Source: Sternotherus odoratus | Taxonomy: Eukaryota > Chordata > Testudines > Kinosternidae | Assembly (NCBI GenBank): GCA_032164245.1 | Contig: JAVMKO010000003.1 | Location: forward strand, 95,355,890-95,419,889 | Length of the DNA: 64,000 bases | Reading direction: 5' to 3' | Program-made: the position numbers and the translations under genes | Notes under the pieces: generated by a model | What the model saw: the letters and a program-made list of their open reading frames with translations, nothing else | Database searches by the model: none | Told to the model about the DNA's origin: nothing | In this document: positions 45,228 to 57,937 of the stretch, in pieces | Numbering within the stretch: the stretch's first letter is position 1 | Layout: every line of letters begins with the position of its first letter

Positions 45228-46577
45228 TTTGAAAGGCCATAATATTAAATAAATGTCTGCTACAAATAACACCTTAGATTGTTAAAATAAAGGAATTTGA
45301 TAAGGTGTAATGTACTTTTCACTTTTTGGGGTGCCTATTTACTTTTTACTGAAGTGGTAGGGTTGACCCAAAAGCCCCCACCTGAACACATAAGAACGTT
45401 GGGAGGTTTTCATACTGATTTTTTTTTAAATGGAAACATTTCTGAAATGACTTATTTAATGCAAAACCTACATTTTGGGCCATACTTAACCTTAGTTCTT
45501 TAAACTTATTTGATCAAGCATGTTTCCAGCTGTTAGAAGTAAGAGACCTTTTCCCTTCCATTCAGATTTCTAAAACACCAACTTATTCAGGTACAGCCAA
45601 TGTAATGCCTGACTATGGCTGTCTTACTGTCTGGAGGGATAGTGATGTGGCTCATACTGATTATATCTGGGATAACCAATTATATTTGGGGGGTTTATTA
45701 TTTTAAATAATAAAGAGGCTCTGTTTTGTTACTATTTCAAATTTCAACTAACTTTGTTTCCATACATCTCATTATCTTCATCAGCTCATTCACCTTTCCT
45801 GAGGAAAAACAAAGCTAAACCCAGTTTTTATTTATAAAAAATCAGATGATGTCATAATTGGCACATCTTGTATTTAGCCAATACTGTGAAATTTATTTTT
45901 ACTCTGTACATTTCTCTGCTCACCCTGATCACCTGGTCTCACATTCTAGAGCACGTGGGTCGGTCCTTCTTTGTCTTAAAGGAGAAGAATCCACCTATGT
46001 ATACCAGACTGCCAGACATGTTCTTGAAGGAGAAATTACCTTTTAAGGTCTTTCCAAGAGCTGAGACTGGCTGTGGTGTACACAAGTTTAGATGCTGTGT
46101 TTTTGTACATCATGGCCTTTAGCAGTACTTGAATATCAGCGATGATTCAATGGAAGTATAAATACCTTCAATTCAGAGAAATGGGATATTGTAATAACAG
46201 GCCAAATTGTAAGTGTTGTCAGTGCCTGCATTTTCACTTTATTGATTTACTCTGTGTAATGTGATGCTCCTTAATTTAAGTCTTCCATGCAGATGTCATA
46301 TTGGGTTAATTGCAAAAGCAACTGGATTTGATAATAAATGTAGCACTAACGTTCATTGATTCCTGGGATTGTGCGCATGTACATGCAGTAATCACTGTGT
46401 TATGATTCTTGATGTTAAGGGGTGAGTAAGTCCCTTGCTCACAGTGTAAATTTAAGCTACCCAGGGGAGAGCTTTACCTTGCATGCCAATTTAGATTGAT
46501 ATTGTAATTCTTATAAGGCTAGAATATGATTGGCTGTAAAAGGGTTCTCCTTGTACCTGAGTTTTAGAAGAGCTTAG
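45228..46577. other. Unassigned sequence between the direct repeats
   Basis: No gene or repeat family recognised; AT-rich. Confidence 0.4.
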
Positions 46578-46648
46578 TTTTATGTTGAATCAACAGCATG
46601 TTGTCAGAATCCGTATCAATGTAAACATTATGTTGTCCATTATGTCAT
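46578..46648 (+). repeat. Direct repeat, right copy (71 bp)
   Basis: Matches 45157-45227 at 68 of 71 positions. The copies lie about 1.42 kb apart. They may be parts of a dispersed repeat or a local duplication. Confidence 0.93.
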
Positions 46649-46909
46649 GCACTATTTCACAGTTGCTGAAATCATTTACTTTTTAATCAGGTTGCTTTGG
46701 CTGTGTCAGTCTACCAGCTAAGAACGAGGGAAACTCACAACTACTGAAGGTGAAAAACTCACAACTACTCCAGATACTTTTTGAACAGACAGAATTCAGT
46801 AACACTTATTAATTCCTGCTAACACAATACAAAAGTTGTTTGCTATTTCCCTTTGCTTCTGCTACTCATAGTGATATTAGTAAATTATTTGAACATATGC
46901 CAGTCTAAA

Positions 46910-47205
46910 TCAGAGGGAGAGAGTAAACTGTGGGAAAAAAGAGGGAAGGGAGGGGAATCTAATGAAGGAGGAGATCTTAAAAAGATGGAAAATAATAGTT
47001 ATCAAGGAAAGGGGGAAAGAAGGAAAGGCTATAATGAGGTGAGTTAGGAAGTAGAAAGAGAGACTTTGAAAGAACAGAATGTTAGAGGATGGAAAGGAAA
47101 AAAGAAAAGGAATAGTATAGGGGAGACATGAACTGGAAGAAGAGGACAATAAGCAGAGTAAGAAATAAAAGAAAATGGGGAAGTGTGGAAGAAAGAAAAA
47201 AACAA
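46910..47205 (+). repeat. Purine-rich tract
   Basis: About 300 bp with a strong excess of A and G on the + strand ('agagggaagggaggggaatc', 'aaaggaaaaaagaaaaggaa', 'ggaagaaagaaaaaaac'). It is not a simple tandem repeat. Such tracts can form triplex-like structure; no function is claimed. Confidence 0.75.
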
Positions 47206-47529
47206 TATGCTAGAAGTGTCTTTCATTTCTTGAAAGAATACGTTACGCTGAGCTGTAATTCACCGTGTTTGGCTCATACCTCAGAAGTGCACCTCTCTGT
47301 AATGAGTTTCCTCCTTTCATTCTGGCACCTGGATCATACTTGGATAGGACTAGGCCTCCAGAGGTCACTATGGAGAATTGGTTTCTAATAAAGCTCCCCC
47401 ATATACAGAGTTTTGAAGCACTCACACACAATACAGAATACAATGAAAACAGATACCACCAAATGTATTTAGCTTCCCTTCCACTTTTTGTATTGTTTGC
47501 TTTCCCAGAATCTTTTAATCAATCTTAGA

Positions 47530-47690
47530 TGTTTTTCTGAAAGATCTGCTGTAGGAATTATTATTTGGGGGGAGGGGGATGCGAAGGTGGCGGGGGAGTT
47601 CTATGGCATGTATTACACAGGAAGTCAGACTACATGATCACAATGGTTCCTTCTGGCCTTGGAACCTATGCTTCTGAATAAGAATTTTTT
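47530..47690 (+). mobile_element. CR1-like LINE 3' tail
   Basis: The segment reads 'ggggagttctatggcatgta', 'ttacacaggaagtcagacta', 'catgatcacaatggttcctt', 'ctggccttggaacctatg', the 3' end of a CR1-related LINE. Confidence 0.7.
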
Positions 47691-48384
47691 CCCCCAGTAT
47701 TTGATCAAAAATACAACTTGAAAAAGTATCCTGAAAAAAATATAGTTAAATAGTGAGATAGAAAGAACACCACGTTATAAAAACTAATTGTCCTGTATGG
47801 GTGTAAACCCACGTTCAGCCCTTCCTATATTTTAAAGAATTATATGAGTGGTGTGGTCAGAGGTGTTTGGCATTGAATTTAGCTCAGTGCAAGGGAACAG
47901 TAGTAATGTGAAAGGGGGGGGGAAGGGAGGAAGCAGGCAGATGTATTCTTGTTAATAGTTCTCTGAATTGACTACGCAGTGAGGATGGTGCTGCTGAGAT
48001 GGGAGGGATTGGATGAAAAGACATTGGATTTTAAACAGAGCTGTGGAGTGCTGACTTGAAAGGGGAGAGCAAGAAACTTTCTGTATGACTTTACAAAAAT
48101 CCATATTATACTTCCAGTAGAATAATGATAATGAGAGCAGTGCTCCATTTCCCTAGCAATGATCTAGTTCTCTTTGCCCTTCTGGGTTAGGCACTTTGGG
48201 GTTATTAGCTATATAAAACAGGACACCCCTATACCATCATTCCCTAAACATAATACTTTGCTTCTAATCTCCCACTATATGAAGCAATACATTTTGATGA
48301 CAGAAACACTGAAGTATAAACTTTAAATATGAAGTAATGGAAGGAGTAAGTATATCAGACAGAGACATCTGCAATAACGACAAG
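47691..48384. other. Unassigned sequence
   Basis: Nothing recognised; a G run lies near 47914-47923. Confidence 0.4.
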
Positions 48385-48595
48385 TAGTATCAGAGGGATA
48401 ACCCTGTTAGTCTGGATCTGCAAAAGCAACAAAGAGTCCTGTGGCACCTTATAGACTAACAGATAGCATAAGCTTTCATGGGTGAATACCCACTTGGTCG
48501 GATGCAACGATGAAGTGGGTATTCACCCCCGAAAGCTTATGCTCTAATACATCTGTTAGTCTATAAGGTGCCACGGGTCTCTTAGTCTTCATTTT
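48385..48595. repeat. Foldback interspersed repeat
   Basis: The left arm has 'aaccctgttagtctggatct', 'ggcaccttatagactaacag', 'gcataagctttcatgggtga'; the right arm is its inverse ('ggtattcacccccgaaagct', 'ctgttagtctataaggtgcc'). The loop is 'ttggtcggatgcaacga'. It is a non-autonomous foldback DNA repeat, also seen as a half copy at 32740. Confidence 0.8.
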
Positions 48596-48599
48596 ATTT

Positions 48600-51500
48600 G
48601 TCAATCTGACATATTCAAACATTCATATTTCAAAAGTGTAAGAGAGTGTAAAAGATCACCTTCTACTAGCCCCATAGGAAGTATATTTCACAATTAGTAT
48701 TTTGGCCTCTCCTTTTTTTCCATAAACCAGGAGGGCAGAATTGTATGGAGAAGAAAAATAATTCAGCCATGAGTTAGGACTAAAATGCTGAATTGTCACC
48801 TTTAGAATTTGAATGTTCAGCCTGTTCTTAAACTCAAAGGAATTCTCAGGGTGAGCAGTGCTGAAGTTGTGAAGTTTTAGCCATTTCTGGAGGCACCCAA
48901 CCAAGCTGGGTGTTCTGATGCTAACTGCATGCTGAGGCTCAGAAGTTTTCAAAAATCTTATTAGATTATGCTGCTGATCTACTGCTGTGCCTAATTGCTG
49001 CCAAATGCAAAAGTGTTCCCATGTTGCTGTTGGACCCAGTCACTTAGCAGGAGGACTTGCGGGGCTTATTCAGTGACCATTGGGGAACATGAAGAATGAA
49101 CACAGACCCAGGAAATATACAAGATGTCACATCTGCAAATACTTTTTGGATGAGCATGGACAATTCATTGCATGAGTCATATTAGGCTTGCTGAGAATAG
49201 TTTCAGGCAAAGAGTTTCAGGAGAAGACTATCAGCATAAAAGGGCAATTGCAGCAGATTTCAACCCCATTTGAATTAAAAATGAAAGACCACATCAGTAA
49301 ATATCCCTGGCACCTGCATTATAGATCGCCCCTTTCCCCCCAATAGGGTATTGAACCAGGGGACATTCTAACCTGCAGTGTGGTAAGTTATTCTTTGCAA
49401 TCTGCCAGGGGATAGGTGGTGCTCTCCATGAGATAGCCAAGACAGTTTCTACCTAATGCAGGAACATAGACAGTAGGACAGCAATAACCAGGTGGACCCC
49501 TGCAGAGAACTTTGCTCAGTGTTCCCCTGTCCATAGAAATCAACTCTGTGCTATTTACAATGAGCTACCCAGTTGTCAGTGCCCTGGAGTTGTTTAAGAA
49601 GTTGTGACTGTCCATGTCACAGCAGAATTCAAGCAGAGCGCTAGCTTCAGTGGGAGCACAAGGAGGAGGATTCTTACCATTGCCATGAAAGATCTGCTGC
49701 CTTCAGAATATATCAGAAATCTGCTTATCACAGCAGTCAGGACTGGGCTAAGAACTGCCACACACCCAGGAATAGCAGCCATAGACAGAAAATGGTGCCA
49801 GGGAGCTTTATGTTGAAAATGCATTCAGACTGCTCCTTTAGAAAAGGGCTGCTAAAGAAATGATCTGCTGCTTTTAAGAAACTGTAGTCCATAGTTTGCT
49901 TATGAACATGGAATCCCTTTCCATAGTGAGCGGGGACATTATTCAAAGATGGAGAGCAGACTGTCTACCCACCAATGGAAGAGGGTAGAGTAGTGAGTGG
50001 TGAGAAACAGGGCTTTTCATTGGCTGTTTGTAAATCATCCAAAATGGAGACCTCTTGATTTTGGCAGTTAGTGGCCTAGAGAGCAAACATATTTTGTGGT
50101 GCCTTATCACAGAGTGCCTCAGGGCTCAGATTTACCCCCAGAGATCCATGCCAGATAATTACATTGCTGCCCCTACCACTATCCCTATTGTCCTCAATGT
50201 GGCAGGTTGTGTGGTGATAGCACAGTAAGAGAGCCTACTCTTCCTGCTGAATTTCAGACACCTGCCTGTCAGAAGACCTCATGTTGACACAACTGCCCCT
50301 CATTAAGCTGCTGCATGAGACCATATTATACCACTGATGACCTTTTTTGAATGAGAAGACAGCTCGGATAGTGGCCACTGCTCTGGGTCATGCAAACATA
50401 ATCACCACTGAAGATACGCTGCCAATGCTACTGTGTCTGGCTGCTCAGCTAGGGGAAGAGCACTGAAATATGTATGGTATTTTTAAAGCTAGATATGCAA
50501 ATACTTCTGGAGTACCATCCTGCACAGTTCTGCTCTCATTAACCCAATTTGCATATGTAAATGCCTATTGCCATATAATAATGAGGTCTACTCATGCAAA
50601 GATGCACAGCATACAAAGGGAGGGTTTACAGTGACAATCTGAGTGTTTTGGTTAAGGCAGCTGGTGCAGTGGCAGGAACAAGACCAGGGCAAGGCCTACA
50701 GCCTGGGAGTTGGAGCAGGATCTAGTTGTAACACTAGGAATGGCAGGCAAAAAAGAGGGGGCAAAAGAAAATCTGATTTTACAGGTTCTTGGTGTTGCAG
50801 GTAACTCTACATAATAATGAACTGCTGGCTCCCAGTCCTAAAGAGCTCTGCAGCCCAAACATACCAGTTGTAGCGCCAGATCCCTAGCAAGATCAATGCA
50901 CTAGAGATGGGGGCAGCTGGAGGGCATTAGCAGAAAGGAAGAGACCTGTGGCACGGAGCTATACAGAAGACAGCCTGACACCTGGCAACTCTGCTAGAAC
51001 AACAAGCCAACGACCTTGTATTCCCTGCACAGGATAAAGCACCCACTCGGGGCATCCCCTTCTGTACCATCTGTGCACCCCAGCAATGGCCAGACAGGCA
51101 GAAAATTAGTACATCCCCCCACACACACACGCACACACACCTTCATTCACTACCGCTACTGTGGACAGATAAGTCCCCACATTAATAATCTCTTCCAGGA
51201 CTCCCTTGCTGATGGCTCACTCATCCAGCGTGGATGTTGCTCACAATGAAATGCCACTTGACTCCCCATTAAGGAGTCTCGGCACTGACATGTGTAATGA
51301 CCCAGCCCTCACCCTTCATGAGGCCAAAATCCCAATTGTGTCACTATCACTCTTTGATACTGAACTGTTTGCAGAGACCTGACTGTTCATCTCCTCAGAC
51401 TTCTTTGTTCTTATTTCCCAAGCTTCTTCTGCTTGTCCATCTTATCCCTTGCAGGGGCACTCAGCTCACTCACTCAAGGATCTTCAGTTATATGCAGAGC

Positions 51501-51780
51501 AGGGAAGTACTGTCATGCTGATTGGAATCAGTAAATATACCAACTGTTTCAAATAGCCCACTTTCACAGCACTATCCTCACCAAACCACATAGCAGGGCT
51601 TAATCAACACTGCTCAGATTCACTTTACCCATTTTCCTAGCAGGAAACATACCTATCACTTGAAAGGTATGAGGATGCAGTGGAGGCCAGATCTCCTCAG
51701 GGCCACCCAGGAGCAAATGTATCTGCACAGCCAGTAACTGCTCTTAAGTAGGAGATCACCAGGAGATAAAATGAACAATT
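48600..51780. other. Unassigned sequence, the longest stretch without recognised repeats
   Basis: About 3.2 kb with no gene and no repeat family I can name. A CA microsatellite lies at 51121-51141. Open frames on both strands are under 100 codons and show no domain. It may be single-copy DNA. Confidence 0.4.
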
Positions 51781-51785
51781 GTTAC

Positions 51786-52720
51786 GCCTGGCAGAATGCT
51801 GCGTCACTGCGCTTGCACAGAATTCATGGCCCCCACAGATTTCTTTGCTTTCTGCGGAAAAATTACTTCTGACGGGGACGCAAAAGGAAGCCGCAAGAGC
51901 GATCATGCGCCCCTCCCTGGTAGTGCAGGCAGGTTGGTTTGGGCACCCAGAGCAGCCAGTAGAGACAGAAATCACCGCTGGGGGTGGGGGAAGGCTGGGC
52001 AGTCATGCATGTGAGAGAGATAGACACTCTGTCCCTCTTGCTTGCTACTGTGGCACACTAGACGTGAAGGGACAGGGCTTTGGGGAGTTTCTGAAGAGGT
52101 AGGCGTGGGGCAGGCTTTGTGCCCTCAGGCAGAGCAGAATGTAGCAGCCTGCCTGCTTAGTAAATTGTTCCCATTGTTTTTAGTGAATTCTCCCAGGAGT
52201 ATAAAACGGGTGTAAAAATTTTAAGGCTCCTTTATATTGCCAGAGCGGCGTAAAGGAGCCTTATTGTAAAGGCAAGTATGGCCTCATCAATGCTTATGGT
52301 GCTTTAGTGATTAAAAGTGGTCTAAATGTTTGTGCTGAAAAAAATTCGTATCAAAATGTGCTCAATGAACTGTTTGCTACTGACCTTTTCGGAGATGGTC
52401 AGTAGCCGGTATAAATTGTGAGTTTGATTCCCCAGCCCTCACTTGCTCTTCACTGGCCTATGATGTAATACGGAGCATATGGCTGCATATATTTGTTAAC
52501 TAATAACTAGAAGCAAAGGGTTAATACTAGCTACATTTGGGATTTGTCTCCAGTGCTCCCCACTCCCATTCTCCATCCATTGTACTGTAGTTTAAATAAA
52601 TTACCAAAATAACTGAAACCAGCTGGATTATATTGTTATTTTGACCCAAAAAAAATGTAGAATTTTAAAATATTGTGTGCAGAATTTGAAAGTTTGTGGT
52701 GCAGAATTCCTCAAGGAGTA
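51786..52720. repeat. Probable interspersed repeat, boundaries uncertain
   Basis: The left part ('gcacagaattcatggccccc', 'tttgctttctgcggaaaaat', 'tacttctgacggggacgc') and the right part ('tagaattttaaaatattgtg', 'tgcagaatttgaaagtttgt', 'ggtgcagaattcctcaagga') contain a repeated CAGAATT motif that I associate with a dispersed turtle repeat. The middle is less clear. Confidence 0.4.
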
Positions 52721-53045
52721 AATAGTGAATTAACTTGTCTACACTGGATTTTTTTCTTCACCTCCTGTTAGTTGCTTCCCAATTAACTCAAGATGCTTAG
52801 GTCCAGATTCACAACGTTATTTAAGGAACCTAACTTCTATTGATTTTAATGAAAGTTGGGAGCCTGAATAGCTGTGATGATCTGGTTCTTAACCTTTGTC
52901 CATGTGTTTGTTCCAAACTATAAATGTTTCTTCTTTACACTGAGAGTTTGTAGTGTGGGTCACACATACTGGGAGAGTCCACACCAGTTTTACAAATGGA
53001 TTAAGTACCTTGAGTTAATTGGTAATCAGTAAACTGGAGGTAAAG
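52721..53045. other. Short palindromic repeat and spacer
   Basis: At 52800-52895 a degenerate palindrome ('ttaggtccagattcacaacg' with 'gcctgaatagctgtgatgat') is seen. Otherwise nothing. Confidence 0.4.
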
Positions 53046-53053
53046 TTCTAGTA

Positions 53054-53415
53054 CAGGGGTTCTCAACCTTTTTCTTTCTGAGGCCCCTTAAACATACTGT
53101 GAAAACTCCATGGCCCACCTTTGCCCAATGGCTGGTTTTCTGCATATAAAAGCCAGGGTCGGTGTTAGGGGGTAGCAAGCAGGGCAATTGCCTAGGGCCC
53201 CATGCCACAGGGAGCACCAGGAAAGCTAAGTTGCTCAGGTTTCTGCTTCAGCCCCAGGTGGCGGGCCTCAGGGCCTCAGGCTTCAGTCCCATGCAGTGGG
53301 ATTTTGGCTTCCGCTCTGGGCCCCAGCAAGTCTACAACTGGTCCTGCTTGGTAGACCCCCTGAAACCTGCTCATAGCCCCCCAGGGACCCCCCAATCCCT
53401 GTCTGAGAACCACTG
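53054..53415 (+). mobile_element. Non-autonomous hAT-like element, copy B, perfect 8-bp duplication
   Basis: The ends are 'caggggttctcaac' and 'ctgagaaccactg', flanked on both sides by TTCTAGTA (53046-53053 and 53416-53423). It is 362 bp and shares its interior with copy A at 1045-1409 ('ataaaagccagggtcggtgt', 'tgcttggtagaccccctg'). No transposase. The 8-bp duplication and CAG...CTG ends are the hAT signature. Confidence 0.9.
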
Positions 53416-53423
53416 TTCTAGTA

Positions 53424-55180
53424 CACACATATCTTGAGAGCCCAGTTCAGCTCACGGGGACATTTGGGTCAGTCTAACCAGTATGGGGGCAAATATGATG
53501 CAGACTGGACACTGAGACGTCTAGCCGTCTCCCATTAACTGCTGTGTTGCTGGCTAAAATGAGCAAGTTAAGTGCAACATACAGTCTTCAGTGGCCCCTA
53601 AGGTTAATTCCAGATTCTGCAATGTCCTTTCTGCACACCAGTAGGCAGTTGCTGCGGCAACCATTACCACAGGCCCAGCTCCCCCATCACTCCACCCCTC
53701 CTATTGTATTAATAGGCACAGATTCATGGACTGGTGAAGGCATAATCCTTCCCCCGTCAAATCCAGGTCCCCACCACAAAAACGCACTGAAGTCAAGACT
53801 TTTACTGTGTACAGACACTAGCCAGGAGTACCCAATGAGTTCATCTCTGTCCCACCCAAAGAATCTCCATAATTTGACCCAACCCCCAGATACATCTCCC
53901 AGTGTTCTCACCACTGAACGGCACAGTCCTCCCCCTTCAGCATGACCAACAGAGTCCTGTATATACTAGGGCTGCTAATATCCACTATTTTGGTGGGAGG
54001 GAGAGAAAGATGTGCAGAGCAATCAATGAATGAGCCAGAATTAAGCCTGAATAGCTTAATCTATGCCTGCTGGCTTACTCATGCCCCCGACACAAATAAA
54101 TCAGAAGCATCTGGCTGAACACATGGGGGCCTTTGAGTGCTTCTGTATATCCTAATGGAGCAGTCAGCCCTTTAACCATACCTTAGGCCCATTTCTCAGG
54201 GCACTCAGTCAATTTGGGTGCAACTAATAACATGTCTGAGAGACCCACTGAGCCCCCCAAACATGTGCCAAGCCCCATTTGGAGAATGCAGCTGCCCAAT
54301 TGTGCCCGAAAGCTTTAGGAAAATTCCACCATTAATTCCTGTCAGATGCCATGTTTAGAACTGCACTAGTTTAATTATCTTTTCAGATCTTTTGTAGGCC
54401 CATCTTATTTTCTTATTTATAGGCATTTAGTCAGAAGAAGAGAGTCTGATTTTGTTCATGCTCTCTCCTGTTAGTCTTTAATTATTTCCAGTCTTTCCTC
54501 CTCCTTCCTCTTCTGTTCAGCTTAGTTACACTGTCTATCCATTATAATAGCAACTGAAAGCAGGAATCCTGCAATGCTTCTGAAAAGCCTTGCTCAGATC
54601 ACAACAGAACTGAATCATGTACTCGACACTACACATTTTCTAAATTGGCCTTTTCCCAATCTCTGTAGTGTATATATGTGTGTGCGTGTTGGAAAGGAAA
54701 GCTTCAGAATACATTAAGATTTTATTATGGGCCTGAATCTGATGTCTCTTACACCGCTGTAAGCCTTCAATGCTTTGTATTCCTGATTCATATTGGTAAT
54801 TGAGAACAGAATGAGGCCCTCTGTAACCAAACTGAGATCAGTAGATTGTCCATTAATTGATGTTCTAACCATGTAATGTTATATCTGGTTTTTAATCTGG
54901 CAGGCAGAGGTTTGGGGGCACTATTTCATTCTTATTAGATAAGTCTTCTGTGGATAGGAAAGACTCTTTGACTAATAGTAAAAAACATTGCTTTCAAGTA
55001 TTCTAATACTTTTCTTTGTTTTAGTACAAGGAGTAAATAGTAGTTAATCATTTAACAAGACTTATTTTGTATTAAATGTTCAGTGTCTCTTCATTATTTG
55101 TGCTGGACTAGGTTGGATTGGACTAGGTTTATGTATGAGAGAGGGCACAAGGAGTCTCCCATTGTGTGAGTTCTGCATAA
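53424..55180. other. Unassigned sequence
   Basis: No gene recognised. A palindromic repeat ('gggcctgaatctgatgtctc' facing 'gagaacagaatgaggccc') occupies 54729-54818. The 133-codon frame at 53544-53945 has no recognisable domain. Confidence 0.4.
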
Positions 55181-55184
55181 GGGC

Positions 55185-55840
55185 TAGGTGCAATTTTTGC
55201 TCTTAAGGGAGTTATCTGCTCAAGAAAGGGACCTATTCATCACTGTGGACAGCTCAAGGAAGACCTCTGCTCAACATGCAGCTGTAGTTAAAAGAGCAAA
55301 CAAGATGTTAGGGCACAGAAGGAATGGGATGGTGAATATTATGGCAAAGTTTATCAAGTCTTTATACAAATCAATGTTGCTAGCTAATCTGGGATACTGT
55401 GTGCAGTACTGGTCATCACATCTCAAAAAAGGAGATTGCAGAACTAGAAAGAGTTAATAGAAAAGCAATGTAAATGATGTCAACGGCTTGGAACAACTCT
55501 GCTATGAAGAGAGAGAGAAAAGATAGGGATTGTTTACCTTACAAAGGAAACGAATCAGAGGGTACATGATAAATAAAATAAGGAATGATCTAGGCTAGAG
55601 GTGGGCAAACTATGGCCTGTGGGACCGTCCTGATCGTCCCCTGACCTCCCGGTGAGCACCCTCCCAGTGAGGGTAGTTAACAATTGAAACAATTCACCAA
55701 TGATAGTGTGGATTCTCCATCACTGGCAATTTTAAAGTCAAGATTGGATGTCTTCTTATGGGGGAATTCTATGGCCCATGTTATACAACAGGTAGAATAG
55801 AGATCACAGTGGTGCCTTCTGGCCTTGTAATCTACTCCCA
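55185..55840 (+). mobile_element. CR1 LINE, reverse-transcriptase C-terminus and 3' end, broken
   Basis: A + strand frame from about 55188 to 55457 reads 'AQERDLFITVDSSRKTSAQH', 'VKRANKMLG' and 'YKSMLLANLGYCVQYWSSHL', which matches the C-terminal half of CR1 reverse transcriptase (ERDLGV..VDSS, YKS.VRPHLEYCVQ.W). The frame then breaks, and the 3' end follows through 'tctatggcccatgttataca' and 'gtgccttctggccttgtaat'. Confidence 0.82.
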
Positions 55841-56198
55841 TGCACTATATTTGAAGCTAGCTAATGCAAGGAGGTCATAGAGTATATGGACAACCAAATT
55901 CAGTACTAGCATAACTCTACTGAAGCCAATACAGTTGCCTCTACATAAACTAGAGTTGCATTTTGATACCCATTAAAGAAGTCACAGCCATAGGGACAAA
56001 TTCTGCTGTTGGCTCCATGCATGCAACCCCACTGATGATCCTATTTAATAATGAAAACTATCATTTGACAAGAATTACAGTTAGCACTCCGTGTCTTTAG
56101 ATGCTGTGTACCTACGATGATTTTGTTACTTATAGATGCTATGGTGAGATATTACTGTCTAAATTGTTTTAAATTTTGGTTTAAAATTTTTCTTAAAG
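55841..56198. other. Unassigned sequence
   Basis: Nothing recognised between the CR1 fragment and the solo LTR. Confidence 0.35.
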
Positions 56199-56202
56199 GC
56201 AT

Positions 56203-56914
56203 TGTGACAAAGCTCTGTCCTTATCTTCATGGATCCTGTGTTTCCTGGCGGATTTCATTAGCCTCAGAAGCTCACTATGACCCGCCACGTAGCCCTTCTC
56301 TCTCTCTAGAGACAAGTTCACAGCCTATTGAGCCATTTTCATCATAAGCCAGTGAGGAGAAGCTATCCTTCCTGGCACAGTCTCTGTTGTCTCCCAATCT
56401 CAGTGATTAATTAGGGGAGGCAAAAAGGGGGGAGCCTGGGCCCACCCTCTACTCCAGGCTCCAGCCCTGGGACCCTAATAGTATCAGCTAAAATGGCTGA
56501 CCTTCTAGCCACAAAACACAATACAATTCCCTGGGCTACTTCCCCACAGCAGTCCCCGCTTCTTCAAACTCCACTTCACCCTTACCTCAGGGCCTCCTTC
56601 CTCGCATATGATATGTTGTCTACCACTCAGTCTCACCAACAGCACAACTTTCTCCCACAGCTCCTGACATCCACACCCACCTGACTAACTGGGAAGTTTT
56701 TAACTGGTTTCAGCCAGTCCCTGATTGGCTTCAGGTGTCCCAATCAGGCTAGCTGTTTCTACTGTTTCTAGAAGCTTCTTAATTGGCCCCAGGTGTCTTG
56801 ATTAACCTGAACAACTGCCATTTGGTTCTAAAGGTACCCGGGATTTGTTTAGCCTGGAACCAGCATATCTTTCCTTAGCACTTTCCTATAGCCATCTGGC
56901 CTTGCCCCATCACA
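56203..56914. mobile_element. Solo LTR with GCAT duplication
   Basis: The 712-bp unit starts TGTGACAAAG and ends CCCATCACA, flanked by GCAT at 56199-56202 and 56915-56918. The body has the C-rich, low-coding character of the other LTRs here. There is no adjacent gag or pol. A 4-5-bp duplication fits Gypsy or retrovirus-like elements. Confidence 0.8.
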
Positions 56915-56918
56915 GCAT

Positions 56919-57935
56919 GGATATGTCTTTTGAGAAATATTGCATTTTAATGTTATTGACTTTATTTATTTATTAATTTATAGCCAGATTCTTACTCACA
57001 CTGAATAGTATCTTACTACTTGAGTAGTCTTACTGAGATCTGTGGGACTACTCATGGAGTAATATACATAATCTGGCCTTTCGTACTGGTGACAATTGAA
57101 GGACTTAGCCTGCTAATGGTTGAAATCTACTGCTTATCTAAAGGGTAGGCACAATGGAAAAGTCGCATTCTGATCTCGTTTACATCTCTATATGTCTCCA
57201 ATTTTCACACACTCTACTTTTACAAGATCTTATAACATAACTGTCTCATTTAAATTCTCCATTTAAATTCTAAAAGCATTTATCTTTCCTGAGTTTGGTG
57301 CACACGTGGAGGAAACTTCTTCAAAAAAGAGATGAGAAAGAAAAATAGAGATGTAATTGGGCCTAAAAGGAGCAAATTACAGATGCTCTCCTCCAACATT
57401 GTTTGGAAAACAAGTTTTATAGCTTAAAACAGCCCCCAAGCATCTCATAACTTGAGTAATCATCAGCATTTCTACTGCACGTCACCACATGTCTCACTGA
57501 CCTTGGCAATATTACAGGAGAGGTAGTTCATACTGTTGCTATGACTAAGCTGTACTTCAGCAGTTTCTCCAGGGTGATAGACCCAAATAGGTTTTTAATT
57601 AATAGACAAATACATCTCGCCCGCTACCACCACCATACACAAAACATTTTAAGGTAATAATAATAATTCCACATATTTTTACACATCACCCGCCAGTGAA
57701 ATGCAATCAACTCTGCTATTGAATGTAGCATCTGTTTAACAGCATCACAGCAATGCCTGACAATAGTTTAAGACAGGAAGTGAAGAATACTATATCCAAT
57801 TTGAAACTACAGGTAGAATTTGAAATCGTTAGGCAAGATGTAATTCTTAAGTGGTATTTGATTAAAACACTGGGGCAAATACTCCTATTCTTGCAAAAAC
57901 TGCCCAGAGCTCTTTAATGACCACATGTGGTCAGG
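56919..57935. other. Unassigned sequence
   Basis: No gene or recognised repeat; AT-rich. Confidence 0.4.
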
Positions 57936-57937
57936 GA

